Assembly: GCA_033964015.1 (NCBI GenBank)
Contig: CM066919.1
Coordinates: 25,243,204-25,307,203 of the forward strand
Direction of reading: 5' to 3'
From: Scolanthus callimorphus
Taxonomy: Eukaryota > Cnidaria > Anthozoa > Actiniaria > Edwardsiidae
DNA: 64,000 nucleotides
Positions 22,269 through 33,459 of the stretch are shown here, piece by piece. The stretch's first letter is position 1. Each line of letters opens with the position of its first letter. The translations under genes and the position numbers were made by a program. Below the pieces are notes generated by a model, which saw only the letters and a program-made list of their open reading frames with translations, had not been told where the DNA came from and made no database searches.

Positions 22269-22862
22269 ATGACAGCTCACTCGTCTTCACCGAGGGTTCT
22301 AATATTGGGACATTCGTTCGTCCGCCACATGTTCACGTTTTTAAAGAATAAGAGTGATTCGCGGGCTCATCTTGATTTTAATTTACTGCCCCCGGGTTCC
22401 GTACGTGTTTTTCTTCACGGGGTTGGGGGTGCTACTGTATCATCTATCCGTAATCGTGAACTCTACAGGGTTTCGCAATATTCTCCGCAAGTTACTGTGT
22501 TGGAAATCGACACAAACGACATTTCTTCCCGGCGCCCTGAGGTTGTCGGTTCTGACATAGAGGAACTTACTCAGCTCCTTTTAAACGAGTATGGAGTTTC
22601 TGTTGTAGCTGTTTGTGGCGTTATTCCGCGGGGCCACTTGAATAGTCCCGCTGAGGAATTTAATCATGCTGCTAATGTTTTAAACCAGTACTTGCGTGTA
22701 GTCCTTGAACCGCTACCGCGCGCTTTCTGTTGGCACCACAAGGGCTTCACACGTCCATCCTGTGAGGTTTTGCGCGATGGTGTGCATGGAAATTCCATTG
22801 GTCTTCATAATTTATACCGTAGCTATCGGGGGGCTATTGTAAAATCCCTCGCTATGCTTTGA
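22269..22862 (+). CDS. SGNH/GDSL-type hydrolase ORF of the Ngaro-like element
   Basis: A 197-residue intronless ORF beginning 142 bp after A1. The four SGNH blocks can be read. Block I is VLILGHSFVRHM (nucleophile Ser in GHS, near residue 16). Block II is the Gly in GVGGATVSSI. Block III is LEIDTNDIS, giving the Asn. Block V is DGVHGNSIGLHNL, with Asp and His three apart. All catalytic residues are present, so an esterase or acetylesterase-like activity is possible. Family knowledge: SGNH domains are ORFs of some retroelements, where their role is unsettled. No other ORF of the element survives. The ATG at 22269 is the first in frame and places the motif at the usual distance from the N-terminus. 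Confidence 0.82.
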   Translation: MTAHSSSPRVLILGHSFVRHMFTFLKNKSDSRAHLDFNLLPPGSVRVFLHGVGGATVSSIRNRELYRVSQYSPQVTVLEIDTNDISSRRPEVVGSDIEELTQLLLNEYGVSVVAVCGVIPRGHLNSPAEEFNHAANVLNQYLRVVLEPLPRAFCWHHKGFTRPSCEVLRDGVHGNSIGLHNLYRSYRGAIVKSLAML

Positions 22863-23219
22863 CTCGGGAACAACGCCCCCAATATTATATTTCACTACTT
22901 GTTCTTTACACGCAAAGACTCCTTTCCAATGCCTCGTGTTGTTAACATCGCTTGATTGCCGTGTTGCTTTGCAGCTTCTTATGCTGGGTTACGAAAGGAA
23001 TTACACTTTTTCTCTGCAACCATTTTAGTGCGTTTTTTACTATTCGCTATATTATCCCAAGATCTCTTTGATTACCTAATGAAATTCCTTGGTCTAACTA
23101 TACATGGTGTTTATCTAGTGCTTTCGCCGACAAATTTTTTCCCACCAGTGTATTAAACAAATTTTCGCTCCTCGTATTACTAGACTTAGAGGTTAACGTT
23201 TGGGGTAGAATGTAAAATC

Positions 23220-23410
23220 TCGGGCCCTTGTTGCCTGTTTAATGTGTAAAATCTCAGGCCCCGGTTGCCTGTCAAATCTCAGGCCCTTGTTGCATGTCAA
23301 ATCTCAGGCCCCTGTTGCCTGTCAAATCTCGGGCCCCTGTTGCCCGTTCAATGTGTAAAATCTCGGGCCCCTTATGCCTGTTTATTGTGGAAAATCCCGG
23401 GCCGCACGAG
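23220..23410. repeat. short minisatellite, GGCCCCTGTTGCCTGT units
   Basis: Imperfect direct repeats built on AAATCTCAGGCCCCTGTTGCC, about six units, inside the Ngaro-like element. The same core word recurs in the larger array at 25190-26700. Confidence 0.8.
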
Positions 23411-23662
23411 AGTTGTGTAACGTTCAGATGTACTGAAAATAAAGGCGTTACGATGTTGAAAAACTGCGCTTTCTTTATCACGAGCGTTTTTTCTAGTGTT
23501 AGCTCGTAGAGCGGGCGCACGGTTTAGCCTATATCAGATTTTCTTGAAGTACATTTCAATCCGTATACTTTAGAGGTTTGTTATCTATAATGTCGACGGC
23601 CCTCATCTTTCGACAACTTTGTTAAAACTGTTTCAGTTGATATAGATTTATGACCAGTATTA

Positions 23663-24439
23663 GGGGGTGTTCACATGAGAGAGGGTGCCCCTACCTAGTA
23701 GGGTTTCCCTACCTAGTAGGGTTTCCCTTCTCCTTTGTATTACCCGGTTTGGTTCACATGCGAGATAGGGTGCCCCTAGGGTTAGGGTTTCCCTACCTAT
23801 CGGGTAGGGAAACCCTAGCTAGTGGGGTCAACTTTTGTTTACATAAGCCCATGTGAACGCACCAAGTAGGGATAACCCTAGCTAGGAGGGCTAAGTTTGA
23901 GGGTTCTCGGGTTACATTGTGAGCGGAAAATACAGCATGGCCGCTTTATGCTATAAATCCGGGGAATATTTCCGTAAACATCAACTGGAAAAGGTGATAA
24001 ATCCTGAATCTGAGGACTCTAGTCCACCGGAGAGTCCTGGCGAGTTCTCAGAGGCCTTGATTCAGTTGATTCCAGAATCGCCGCTATAACAATCGACAGA
24101 ATAGAAGATTCTGCCGATTCTGTTGTAACCAAACTTCCTCCTCGAGGAAAACAAGCAAATGAAAAGCGCCACCCTCAAAATTCAGCGCAAAGAAGGCATA
24201 GAATTCTCCTGGGCATCGGAAAAAGTCGAGGATCTTTTAAAGGACCTAAGGGAATTAGAGTTAGCCCTCCTTGCTAGGGACAACAACTCGCATGTGAACC
24301 GGCGCTATCTTTTGACCCTATCAGGTAGCGTGCCCCTATCAAACGAAAATAGTCCATGTGAACCGGCGGTTTCTTTAACCCTACTAGGTAGGGTGCCCCT
24401 AGCCCCTAGGGACACTCTATTTTCATGTGAACAGCCCCT
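23663..24439. mobile_element. 777-bp element with inverted ends and an approximately 20-bp flanking duplication
   Basis: The termini GGGGGTGTTCACATGA and TCATGTGAACAGCCCCT are inverted copies. The element is flanked by TAGATTyrTGACCAGTATTA-like direct repeats at 23643-23662 and 24440-24459, matching at 18 of 20 positions. The interior repeats CCTACCTAGTAGGGTTTCCC in both orientations. It contains a 50-codon ORF from ATG at 23937, and in another frame from 24159 a stretch (FSWASEKVEDLLKDL) faintly like Myb/SANT-type DNA-binding helices. It is nested in the Ngaro-like element. Confidence 0.7.
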
Positions 24440-25189
24440 TAGATTCGTGACCAGTATTAGATTCGATAAGTGTAAAGAAGATCGCAAATTTTCATCTTAA
24501 ACTGGCTAATAACTGGGTACAAACATAGCCGTATTGCGTATAAGTTTGTAATGAACGCCAACTTCCTGCACTGGGTTGTAGGTAAGGAATTATAATTTTC
24601 TTCTGTGCTGTTTTGGCTTCCATATGTCATTCCTTGTTGTAGCTATGCATGGTATTTTTCTCGTGTTTGTCCTCGCCGACTGATTGTTTGCGGTTTATAT
24701 AAGCGCTTGATAACACTTATGCAAATTTTCTTTCCTGATTTGTGACTGGTTTTTATATCGCTTTCTCTTGCAATTTCTCCATCCTTTCCGTACATTCGCG
24801 AAATTTAAAATATTGGTTTGGTAGAATATAATTGTGTAGTTTGCCAGGGTTGTTACAAAATGTTGTAAAATAAGATCAGCGTGCTACAACCACAACTGGA
24901 ATCTCCTCTATTCATTTTACCTTCGTCGTACATTTGTAATTTATGGGCATCCTTACGTGAGCTATAATAGCTTTCAAAGTTGAAAGTTGTTCCGCCAGCT
25001 GGTCGCAAGCCAATTACGTCCGATTCCATCCGCTTGAAAATACACAAACATATTTCGAGTTTGTACTTATCTAGCAGGTTCTTCTACTTCACACAACCCC
25101 ACAATCGTCACAGACCATGACATCGCCCCTTTCAATCAAAAGGCTGCGGTTATTTCGCGTGCTTGCCGCTCGGGTCCCTGTGGCCTGCC

Positions 25190-26700
25190 AAATGCCATGC
25201 ACTTGTTGCCTGAACAATACCATCAATAGAAGGCAGCATGTCGCCTTTTACATCCGAGGCCCATGTTGGCTGTCACATACCATAAATGCAAGGCCCTGTT
25301 GTTTGGTAAATACCACGCCCCTGATGCCTGTGTAAACTTCATAACTACAAGGCCCTGTTGCCACCCAAATGCCAGGCCCATATTGGATGTAAGATACCAT
25401 AGATGCCAGGTCCCTGTTGCCTGAAAATAACATAAATACAAGGCCCCTATTGGCGGTTTGATCAATTACAGGCCCCCGTTGCCTGTACACTACCATACAT
25501 ACAAAGCCCTGTTGCCTCCTATAGAATGCCCTATTGCTTGACAAATACCATCAGTACAAGGCCCGGTTGCCTGCCAAATGCCCGGCTCCTGTTCCCTGTT
25601 GAATTCCAGGCCCCTGTTGCCTGTAAATTATCATAAATGCAACGCACCTTTTCCCTGCTAAATGCCCGGCCCCTGTTGCCTAAACAATACCATAAATACA
25701 AGGCCCTGTTGTTTGTTAAATGCCAGGTCAGTGTTGCCTGTATAATACCATAAAACCAAGGCCCCTGTTGCCTGTTTAATCCGGGACCCTGTTGCCTGTA
25801 AAATACCATAAATTCAAGGCCCCCGGTTGCCTCTTAAATTCCAGGACACTGTTGCCTGTAAGATACCATACATGCAAAGCCCTGTTGCCTGCTTTAAAAA
25901 TGCCAGGGCCCTGTTGCTTCGTAAATACCAGGCCTATGCTGCCTGTTACATGCTGGGCCCTGTTGCCCGTAAAATACCATAAATGCCAGGCCCCTAACAC
26001 CTGTCGAATGCCAGGCCCTTGTTGCCTGCCAAACTTGGGCCCCTGTTGCCCACAAGGCCCTGTTGCCTGTAAATGCCAGGCCCCTGGTGCCTGTAAAATA
26101 CCATAAATGCCAGGCCCATGTTGCCTGTTAAATGCCATAAATGCCAGGCCCCTGATGCCTGTTAAATGCCAGGCCCTTGTTGCCTGCAAAACTTGGGCCC
26201 CTGTTGCCCACAAGGCCCCTGTTGCCTGTTAAATGCCAGGCCCCTGATGCCTGTAAAATACCATAAATTCCAGGCCCCTGTTGCCTGTTGAATGCCAGGC
26301 CCTTGTTGCCTGCAAAACTTGGGCCCCTGTTGCCCACAAGGCCCTTGCTGCCTGTGTAACCCGGGCCCCTGTTGCCTGATAATTGTTAGGCCCTTGTTGC
26401 CTGCTAAATGACAGGCCCTGTTGCCTGTAAAATGCCAAGCCTCGGTTGCCTGTTAAATGCCAGGCCTCTGTGGCCTGTAAAACCCAGGTTCCCGTTGCCT
26501 GTGTAACCCGGGCCCCTGTTGCCTGATAATTGTTAGGCCCTTGTTGCCTGCTAAATGACAGGCCCTGTTGCCTGTAAAATGCCAAGCCTCGGTTGCCTGT
26601 TAAATGCCAGGCCTCTGTGGCCTGTAAAACCCAGGTTCCCGTTGCCTAGTAAATTACTGCCAGACCCCTGTCTGCCTGTAAAACCCGGGCCTTTTATGCA
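25190..26700. repeat. large minisatellite array, core GGCCCCTGTTGCCTG
   Basis: About 1.5 kb of imperfect repeats whose core GGCCCCTGTTGCCTG is spaced mostly 20 to 45 bp apart with AAATGCCA or AAATACCATAAATGCCA between cores. Higher-order copies occur: a block of about 144 bp at 26352 is repeated directly after it. All long reading frames here are products of the repeat. Confidence 0.9.
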
Positions 26701-27349
26701 TTGTTAACATTAATTGACCACATATAATCCATAAATTAGGCATGCAGTAATTTAGGTTAAAAGGCTGAATGCAATGTCAAACAATTCCTTGTAGTTCAAA
26801 TTTATGAAGTACAACAATTAGTACTTCCAGTTGGTTGAATACGAATTGCTTAATATAAGTTAGGTGTCGTTATATGTTAATTAACGTCTGACCACAAGTG
26901 GCCTTTCGTGGCCTTTGTTGTGGGAAGGGGAGGGGTATATTTTCTCCTCTTCAGGTTCCAACCCGACGTTCTTATCGGAGGAATCAGCCTTCGGCGAGAG
27001 TCCTTGGGGTAGCAGTGTCCGCACCACCCCTTCTGCCGCCAGCGACGTTCCACTTCCAACATTGCCACTTCGACAGCTACACCTTCCCAGGGACAAGCCA
27101 CACCCTGCTCTTTAGTTGAGTCTTCCTTTGCCGCTACTAGTCCTGCAGTGGCCGATGTACGCTGCCGTGGCCGACTCCACCGTCCAAAGGAGCAATTATA
27201 GCAGGCATACTTAGTGCTACATTTCCCGGAACCAGGATCCGGAAACGAAAGATTTATTTACCTGGTGCGATTCATTGACTGAATTCGCCGGTATATCTCC
27301 CGGTCTGTAGGCAGTGACTCTGCCTTAGCTGTTCCGATTAATATTCTCT

Positions 27350-28570
27350 TGTGCATGAGTTGTTGCTAGCCAGTGACCAAGGGGCACTGCTATAAATGTA
27401 TCCGTTTCCAAGTAGGGTAGTTTTGCCGTTATGATCGTTGGGGTGGATATATTTTAATCCTTTCTCACGCGGTGACCAAGGGGTACTGCTACAACATTTT
27501 CCGATCCAGTTAATTTTACCATTACTGTACACAATCTTTGAGGATATTCTGGGGGTACTGTATATGGAACAAGGTCCGTACCGAATCATCCTCAGTTTAA
27601 ATTTCCAAAACTTTTCCAAAGCCTATTGACATACATTGCCCAATTCACACTATGAAAACAAATAAGTGGAATTCATGAAATAAAAACAGTCAACATAACA
27701 AGGTTCGTACAGTATCTTGGAAAAATATTTGAACATCTACTGACTCGACTCAGAAATACAATGTTGAGATATGAAAGGGGTTGTTTATATAATATGTAAT
27801 TATAATTTCAGAAAATTGAGACGAAAATTAATAACTTTTCCATAGCCCATTTGAAAAGGCTACTTTTTATAAAACGTTCCGGGTCCTGGAAAAAGGCATT
27901 ATTAATTTCCAAAACTTTCCAGACCGTACGTACCGTGATGGAAGTTTTGCCATTACGATACACAATCTATGTGGGTAGTATAAAATCCTTTCTCACGGCA
28001 GTGACCAAGGGGTACTGTATATGGCAGTTTTGTTATTGTGATACATAATCTTTGGGGATAGTATCGAATCCTTTCTCACGGCAGTGACCGTGGGGTGCGG
28101 TATATGGTAGTTTTTCCATTACGTTACACAATCTTTCAGGATAGCATCAAACCTTTTCTCGCGGCAGTGACGCTCAAATTCGTACGATGGGCCGGTGGAA
28201 GTCTAACGCTTTTCGTAAATATATTAGAGTTACTAGTCTTTCTTCTTAGGGCTTCGTTGTTCGCTCCACCGGTATTTCTCCCGTTTTTAAGCAGTGACTA
28301 AGGGGCTCTGCTTTAGCTGTTACGCGTTACCGATATCATGGTCGATAAAATACTATTTACATGGGTTGCAGCCATGCCGTAACCAAGGGGGTACTGCATC
28401 TTATGTGAGCTGGTTATTCATTAAGAATATGCAATCGGGGAGGATCGTCTTTCACCCTTCTCACGGCAGTGACCAAGGGGCACTGTTATACATTTTGCTA
28501 CCAATTTTTGCTTCCAGTTTCAGTGTTCGCGTGACCAAGGGGCACGCGTTGCTGTTTTTCCAACTACCGA
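27350..28570. repeat. degenerate tandem repeats around GCAGTGACCAAGGGG
   Basis: The word AGTGACCAAGGGGyACTG recurs about eight times, with CATTACGATACACAATCTTTG and ATCCTTTCTCACGGC between copies, giving a rough period of 100-120 bp. It fills the last part of the internal region of the Ngaro-like element. Confidence 0.75.
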
Positions 28571-28692
28571 CAGTGGCGTTGTTTCATACCGCATTAACAT
28601 CTCATTTTTAGTGGTTGTATGAGCGATTTTCTTAGAGTGTGCTGCGCTAGCCTGGGGTGGGGCGGCATCGTGCTTCACACGATGCTTGTGGC

Positions 28693-28901
28693 GTTGTGTT
28701 GCCCTCACCTTCACTGGGAACTCAGAGTGAAGTAGTAAATTAATCACTGTAATATCAGTTCTTCATGATTTAATAAAAGGGCTATAGGCTCAGGTTGCCT
28801 ATAGCCATTTAATCCCAAATACATTGTGGTATATTGTTCCCAGCGAACAGAGCTCAGGCTAGTCGCAGCATTCGTATAACAATGGGGGCGAAGGCATAAA
28901 T
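28693..28901 (+). repeat. split direct repeat B1
   Basis: 209 nt, GTTGTGTTGCCCTCACC to GGCGAAGGCATAAAT. It matches B2 at 29156-29364 by eye and abuts A2. It includes the small hairpin GGGCTATAGGC/GCCTATAGCC. Confidence 0.9.
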
Positions 28902-29114
28902 AAAATATTTGCACGCAAATAGGATTTTTATGCGCTCGCCCCATGTTTCTGATATGTACACTAATTACACGTCATGTAAGGCATTTACCGGAAGGAGGGC
29001 GAGGTGTCATGGTGGGATAGATTTACAAGCTCGAGTAGCAAGTCATTCGAGCCCTGCAACGCGGTCGAACAACATTTGGTGCTAGTGGTTATCGCCCGCT
29101 CTTACAGCTTTTTC
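28900..29114 (+). repeat. split direct repeat A2
   Basis: Copy of A1 joined directly to the end of B1. A 41-bp unique stretch (CCCGCCACCACCCCG...) separates it from B2. Confidence 0.9.
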
Positions 29115-29155
29115 CCGCCACCACCCCGTTACTCCTCCCTGTATTTTGCTATTAG

Positions 29156-29364
29156 GTTGTGTTGCCCTCACCTTCACTGGGAACTCAGAGTGAAGTAGTA
29201 AATTAATCACTGTAATATCAGTTCTTCATGATTTAATAAAAGGGCTATAGGCTCAGGTTGCCTATAGCCATTTAATCCCAAATACATTGTGGTATATTGT
29301 TCCCAGCGAACAGAGCTCAGGCTAGTCGCAGCATTCGTATAACAATGGGGGCGAAGGCATAAAT
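29156..29364 (+). repeat. split direct repeat B2
   Basis: Terminal copy of B. The element ends at CATAAAT, followed by a CATCAT-rich flank. Confidence 0.9.
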
Positions 29365-29509
29365 CATCATTATCATCATCATCTTGATAAGAAATGCTAT
29401 ATCATATAATCAAATAATAACAATAACAATAAAAAATATAACTGATATTATACCTTGAGAATGGTCTATGATATGAAAACATTCTAATGTTCTCCCTGTA
29501 CAATTTCAG

Positions 29510-29727
29510 ATCAGCAGTACAACTTCATTAAGCACGGTCATGATATGATCGATCAACTGAAAGTTCCATATGATTATGACAGCATTATGCACTACGGGCG
29601 CAGGAGTTTCTCCAAAAACGGACAAGACACCTGCGGTCCATTCTCGACCCGGACAGACCTATCGGACAGAGGAGTGGCTTCTCCGGTCTTGATCTACGGG
29701 AGATAAACACCGTATACGACTGCGCAA
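29510..29727 (+). pseudogene. astacin A exon 6 with 1-nt deletion
   Basis: The exon encodes the end of the protease domain, including the Met-turn SIMHYGRRSFSKNG. It is 218 nt, while the matching exon of gene B (45610-45828) is 219. The frame up to about 29628 matches the paralog; from about 29632 to the donor it matches in the next frame. The phase therefore fails to meet exon 7. Confidence 0.85.
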
Positions 29728-30361
29728 GTAAGTTGAATTATACTGTTCAAAATACTTAGTAAAAGAGCACGTAAAAAAATATTATGCGTTCATAATCCGG
29801 TTATGATAGCTGTTGTGCATGGCACAAGACTCCCTCACATGTTCTGAGTTGTTTTGGGGTTTTCTGCATAGTCCCATAGTCTCAAGAGAATAAGACTTTT
29901 AAAACGAAAAGACATGTTTCGGAATCTCCTGTGCCATCGTCAGTTATGAACAAATTACAATAATCAATAGCAAATGCAAACTAAGATTACGAAATTACAA
30001 TAATAATATATCTTTATTTTAACACGGTTAAATAACAATGATGTGATTATTACCCAATTACAAAGAAAGTTTTAAATGGTAGAGTTGTTGGTATAAGGAG
30101 GGTTTCTCCCAGAGGATATGTATCGCCTCCTACAATTTTCAATTGTGTAGGGATCGACGCTTGATCTAATATCGCGAAAGAATCTTTAGAACAAAGTCCC
30201 AGAGCCAATGCGATCCTTGTCCTGATGTCATTGTGCCATCTTTCTTTTGAGAGTGGGGACATATTTTATTATTTGCAACCATCGCAACGGGAATGCATTA
30301 TTCTCGCGGGATTCTCGAAATCTTCAATCTAAAAATAGATTCATCTACTCCTTTGCCTACG

Positions 30362-30552
30362 GACGGTGATGGACGTGATGGACGTGATGGACGTGATGGA
30401 CGTGATGGACGTGATGGACGTGATGGACGTGATGGACGTGATGGACGTGATGGACGTGATGGACGTGATGGACGTGATGGACGTGATGGACGTGATGGAC
30501 GTGATGGACGTGATGGACGTGATGGACGTGATGGACGTGATGGACGTGATGG
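30362..30552. repeat. 9-bp minisatellite (GATGGACGT)n
   Basis: About 20 nearly perfect copies of GATGGACGT in intron 6 of astacin A. Because 9 is a multiple of 3 and the unit has no stop, several frames stay open on both strands; these are not genes. Confidence 0.95.
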
Positions 30553-32338
30553 AGGCTCATGGTGATAGGCTCCTCCTGTTGCAAAATCAGAAGTCACGTT
30601 TTGAGGAGGTCGTCTCGCCTGTTGAGAAAATTACTTCTTAAGGCCTGAATCAAACTAAACCAACACCAGGAAAGGTGCTGAAACTATCCTTTCATGTCCT
30701 TTTTACGTCCATTTTTCAAGGCAATGTCCCTGGTTGGAGCAGCTAGACTGATTATGGCCCCTGTGATCTGAACTGCAAGAAAAAGCGTCAGCGCTTCTGC
30801 GCCTCCGATAACCCTGCCGCTGACTGTCCTGGTTACCTAGGTAACAGTGTGCAGACCGAAGAGGTTGAATGTGGAAAACAGGAGTGCTACGGTAGGTATA
30901 GATACCAGCATCGTTATCCTGGGAGTCGGGGATAAATATGAAAACCTCTCCAGGCTAGCCGTGGCTTTTATGGAAATTGTATAACGGTCTTGTCTCCAAA
31001 TGATTTATTTCAGCCCCTATAAATGGTCACTGGTCCCGGTGGTCCGACTGGACTCAATGTAGTGCTCCCTGTGGTAACGGCACTCGCGCCAGAACGAGGG
31101 CATGTGACGATCCTCCGCCCAAATATGGCGGGAATGACTGTGTTGGTACAGCTATTGAGTCTAAAGCTTGCATTCTCCGGCGATGCGGTCTAGGTAAAAA
31201 TAACTTTCAAACGGGGCTTCTCCCATATCAAGATAGTGCTGTCGTTTTGATACGGGCTGTCTGTGGTCAAATCTCGTCTCAGGCGAGCAACAACAACAAA
31301 TCAAAATGGCGACCAAGAAAACGATGTTTCTCGAGTGCCTGCAATTTTTGGTGAATGAAAAAAAGATACTTGCAGACCTTCCAAATAAGGTAAGGGGATT
31401 TCCTAATTAGGAAGTTTCGCAACTTTTTAGCCATCTTTCAGTATTTTCGTCGGCAGGTCGACAGTTTTTAAAATTATCTTGATATGGAGGTTTAGATATC
31501 CTGCGTAGCAAACGTTTCCGTGGGGTTTTAGGGTCAGAGAAAGCCTGAAAATACGAAGGAGAGAGATTTTTGATGAGCGGTGGCCGAAACTTCGCTCGCA
31601 CGTTTCCCTGATTCGGAAGCTCACACAGGGATCCCGCGCGTGGGATCGAAAAACGAAATCACATTCATCCCAACTGATCCCTTTCGTTTTTCACAGGCCA
31701 GGAGGATTGCCAATTTGATTACGATGGTTTTTGTTTCTGGACCAACGATACGACAAACTCCAAGACGACAGACGGTAGCTTTGAATTTGATTGGCGCAGA
31801 ATTAGCGGGGCGACGCCAAGCTCGAACACAGGCCCCATCGGGGATCACACCACAGGCACGGGTATGTAGTTAGCATTTCATCAAGAAGGAACAAATTATC
31901 AACAATAAGTATTTCTGTCAAAATGGGATAATGATATATCTTTAATAATTTTCATTAAGATCACTACCTTTATCTTGAGACCTCAAGCCCTGCGCAGCAA
32001 GGCTACAAGGCGAGGCTGCTCAGCAAAACCTTCCCGGCATCCAGTGGGCGCTGCCTGTCTTTTTGGTACTACATGTTCGGCGGGTCGGTGGGTGAGCTAA
32101 GTGTGTCAGTCAAGGAAACCAGCGGAGTCACGCGGAAAATCTGGACGAAACAAGGCAATCAAGGGAATTCTTGGAAACACGCCCGCGTGTCCATTCACAG
32201 TTCAGCGGATTATCAGGTATCATATGAAGATAGCGTTGTCGCCTGTGAATACGCGCGGGCTGCCTGTGGTCTGCCCCAGGCCCTTTGGCAGAGAAAAAAA
32301 AACATGGCGACCCAGAGCACAGGTTCCCCAAGCTCCAT

Positions 32339-33459
32339 GGGAGTTTAAAATAATAATTTAAATAAAGCTGAAGTGGTTTCAACATCGTAATATTTGTTAT
32401 TGACTTCACTTACACGAACTTTTGCTTCGCTAGCGACTGTAGTGAGTCATCAAATATCCCTTCTGTAAGAGAAATAATAGAACAATAACAAACTTTCATT
32501 CAGTCATCCTGTACTTTCGATGAATTTGAGTTTTGAGTCCGTTTTTAGCGATTTATGTTTCACCCCTCTCTCCTCTATATAATCTCTTTCAAAGGTTGGA
32601 GACTTCGAGACCACCTCCCGAGCGAAAATGAGCCGTAAATTCGAAAGAAACGCTCGAATCCGCTCAAAACCGTCACTCGGCGATAGCGAAAGGATAGAAC
32701 TATTCATCTCAACCAATCGACGGTGCAAAACTTACGTTGTTTAAGAATTTTAGGTCGAAAGATTTGCTCATTCCATGCCTCTTAAGGCGTACTACGAATC
32801 TTGCGTGCAGAAAAGCCATTGAAAAGGAATCATTCGAACCTCTAGAATCAAGCGACCACGTGATAGATTCAAAACAGGCTACCCTCGCCTCTGATTGGTT
32901 CGGTTTTTGCTTTCGCTTGTTACGTTCGCCAATCAAAGACGAGGGCACCTGTTTTGAATCTATCACGTGGTCGCTTGATTTCAGACGTGGGAATGATTGC
33001 TTTTCAACGGCTTTTCTGCACGCAAGATTCGCCGGAATGAGCAAATCTTTCGACCTAAAATTCCTAAACAACGTAAGCTTTGCACCGTCGATTGGTTGAG
33101 ATGAATAGTTCTATCCTTTCGCTATCGCCGATCGAGTGGCGATTTTGAGCGGATTCGAGCGTTTCTTTCGAATTTACGGCTGTTTTCGCTCGGGAGGTGG
33201 TCTCGAAGTCTCCAACCTTTATATAGAGGAGAGAGGGGTGAAACATAAATCGCTAAAAACGGACTCAAAACTCAAATTTATCGAAAGTACAGGATGACTG
33301 AATGAAAGTTTATTATTGTTCTATTATTTCTCTTACAGAAGGGATATTTGATGACTCACTACAGTTGCTAGCGAACCAAAGGTTCATAAGTGAAGTCAAT
33401 AACAAACATTACGGTATTGAAACCACTTCAGCTTTATTAAAATTATTATTTAAACTCCC
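32339..33459. mobile_element. 1.1-kb palindrome (foldback) in astacin A intron 10
   Basis: Arms of roughly 540 bp, ending GGGAGTTTAAA at 32339 and TTTAAACTCCC at 33459, pair along almost their whole length around a loop of about 30 bp near 32900-32930. Small differences show the arms have diverged: the left arm has about 18 extra bases near 32780 and there are scattered substitutions. No target duplication or transposase was seen. It is either a foldback-type element or an inverted duplication. Confidence 0.88.

Larger units (their letters stand above)
21913..29364 (+). mobile_element. Ngaro-like retroelement with split direct repeats (non-autonomous)
   Basis: The repeats are arranged A1 (21913-22127), internal region, B1 (28693-28901), A2 (28900-29114), B2 (29156-29364). 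A1 and A2 (215 nt) appear identical by eye, as do B1 and B2 (209 nt). This A1-internal-B1A2B2 order is the hallmark of PAT/Ngaro-type tyrosine-recombinase retroelements and is not expected from LTR elements. The internal part starts with an SGNH-hydrolase ORF, a protein I recall being reported for Ngaro elements. No reverse transcriptase or tyrosine recombinase was found; instead the interior holds minisatellites and a nested insertion. No target duplication is seen, as expected for recombinase-mediated integration. It lies in intron 5 of astacin A. Confidence 0.82.

Noticed and set aside
25223..26585. Several Gln/Gly-rich ORFs on both strands
   Set aside because: They are translations of the GGCCCCTGTTGCCTG minisatellite.
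23220..26700. Possible CRISPR-like array
   Set aside because: Spacing is irregular, the intervening sequences are themselves repeated, and the genome is eukaryotic; this is a minisatellite.
21907..29365. Ordinary LTR retrotransposon
   Set aside because: The repeats are in A...BAB order, not two adjacent identical LTRs, and no primer-binding site or pol was found.
30293..30641. ORFs of GRD, MDV, VHH or RPS repeats
   Set aside because: Produced by the 9-bp minisatellite.
32709..33099. 120-codon ORFs on both strands with near-identical peptides (MFKNFRSKDLLIP / MFRNFRSKDLLIP)
   Set aside because: They are the two strands of the 1.1-kb palindrome; the likeness comes from symmetry, not from coding selection.
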